5,577 nucleotides of DNA from Bacillota bacterium (GTDB lineage: Bacteria; Bacillota_E; Sulfobacillia; Sulfobacillales; Sulfobacillaceae), in assembly GCA_021802225.1 (NCBI GenBank), contig JAKAAS010000159.1:1-5577 (forward strand), read 5' to 3'. Positions 5,455 through 5,577 of the stretch are shown piece by piece. The first letter of the stretch is position 1, and the number at the start of each line of letters is the position of its first letter. The position numbers and the translations under genes are program-made. Under the pieces are notes generated by a model. It made no database searches, was not told where the DNA came from, and saw nothing but the letters and a program-made list of their open reading frames with translations.

Positions 5455-5577
5455 CGACTCCCCATGCCTGAAGGCAGGGGCTTCTCGGTTCATGGCGGTG
5501 GCGTGTACTCCATTCGCTCCCCGAAGGCTCCGTCCGAGCCTGACCATCGTATGGTTAGCCTGCCAACGCCCGGTGCA
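5451..5577 (-). mobile_element. right end of an IS200/IS605- or IS1341-type (TnpB) element, partial
   Basis: Read on the - strand, the last 127 bases end with GAAGCCCC, then TGCC, a TTCA turn, GGCA, a bulged T, GGGG and AGTCGTCAC. This is the bulged subterminal hairpin and TCAC-like tip typical of the right end of tnpB-bearing IS200/IS605-group elements. The boundary is inferred at about 5450-5455 because RbsD homology runs up to that point. tnpB would lie on the - strand beyond the window. Its exact end is unclear: the three - strand frames entering from base 5577 stop at 5557-5555, 5492-5490 and 5442-5440, and I cannot decide which carries the tnpB tail. The left end is not visible, so completeness and activity are unknown. 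Confidence 0.65.
5451..5577 (-). ncRNA. candidate omega-RNA (reRNA) scaffold of the TnpB element, 5' part cut by window
   Basis: The - strand folds into nested stems as expected of a right-end omega-RNA that guides TnpB nuclease. An outer stem pairs 5494-5502 with 5562-5570 (nine positions, one mismatch). It encloses a hairpin ACCAT/ATGGT (5543-5547 with 5551-5555, extendable by a G-U and an A-T pair) and a hairpin GGCTC/GAGCC (5526-5530 with 5536-5540). Next comes the terminal bulged hairpin 5460-5480. In characterised elements the guide is the sequence immediately outside the right end; here that would be the antisense of the last codons of the pyranase gene, reading leftwards from about 5450. 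The 5' end of the RNA and its expression cannot be seen. Identification rests on the fold and position, not on a database match. Confidence 0.6.
5460..5480. repeat. bulged terminal hairpin of the mobile element
   Basis: CCCC (5460-5463) pairs with GGGG (5477-5480), and TGCCT (5465-5469) with AGGCA (5472-5476), around a GA turn; A5464 is left bulged. A stem with a single extrahelical base is what the single-strand transposase TnpA of this group recognises at element ends. It begins six bases after the pyranase stop codon and is not followed by a T-run on either strand, so it is unlikely to be an ordinary terminator, though it may impede read-through. Confidence 0.8.

Noticed and set aside
5460..5485. 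Intrinsic terminator after the pyranase gene
   Set aside because: The hairpin is GC-rich but is followed by CTTCTCGG on the + strand and AGTCGTCAC on the - strand, with no T-run. The bulged form fits a mobile-element end better.

Overview
The window holds one complete sugar-transport operon on the + strand, from its own promoter to its last gene, bounded on the right by the end of an IS200/IS605-type (TnpB) mobile element. The GC-balanced coding sequence, strong AGGAGG-type ribosome-binding sites, GTG starts, a lipoprotein (rather than periplasmic) solute-binding protein and a cre/LacI-type operator point to a Gram-positive, Firmicutes-like bacterium. A Sulfobacillus-like thermoacidophile is a guess from overall feel only and cannot be proven here.

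Layout: bases 2-52 look like the last transmembrane helix of an upstream membrane protein. Bases 53-425 have no convincing gene, only several short GC-rich inverted repeats. A sigma-A-type promoter (432-460) fires into a perfect 14-bp palindromic operator (467-480). It is followed by five genes with short gaps or overlap: a LacI/GalR-family repressor (498-1484), an RbsB-like lipoprotein sugar-binding protein (1521-2543), an RbsA-like double ATPase (2562-4058), an RbsC-like permease (4039-5040, overlapping the ATPase by 20 nt) and an RbsD-type sugar pyranase (5059-5454). No terminator and no second strong promoter are visible between them.

How they work together: the lipoprotein captures a pyranose sugar, most likely ribose or a close relative. 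The permease and double ATPase import it, and the RbsD-type protein converts the pyranose to the furanose form used by kinases. The repressor, whose pocket carries the same kind of sugar-binding residues as the lipoprotein, probably senses the same sugar and controls the whole operon including itself. No sugar kinase or catabolic enzyme is in the window.

The most interesting part is the right edge. Immediately at the stop codon of the pyranase gene begins a bulged hairpin. Upstream of it on the - strand is a nested multi-stem fold that looks like the right end and omega-RNA scaffold of a TnpB (IS605/IS1341-like) element whose tnpB would lie beyond the window. If so, the element supplies the stop codon of the pyranase gene, and the predicted omega-RNA guide is the antisense of the 3' end of that gene.
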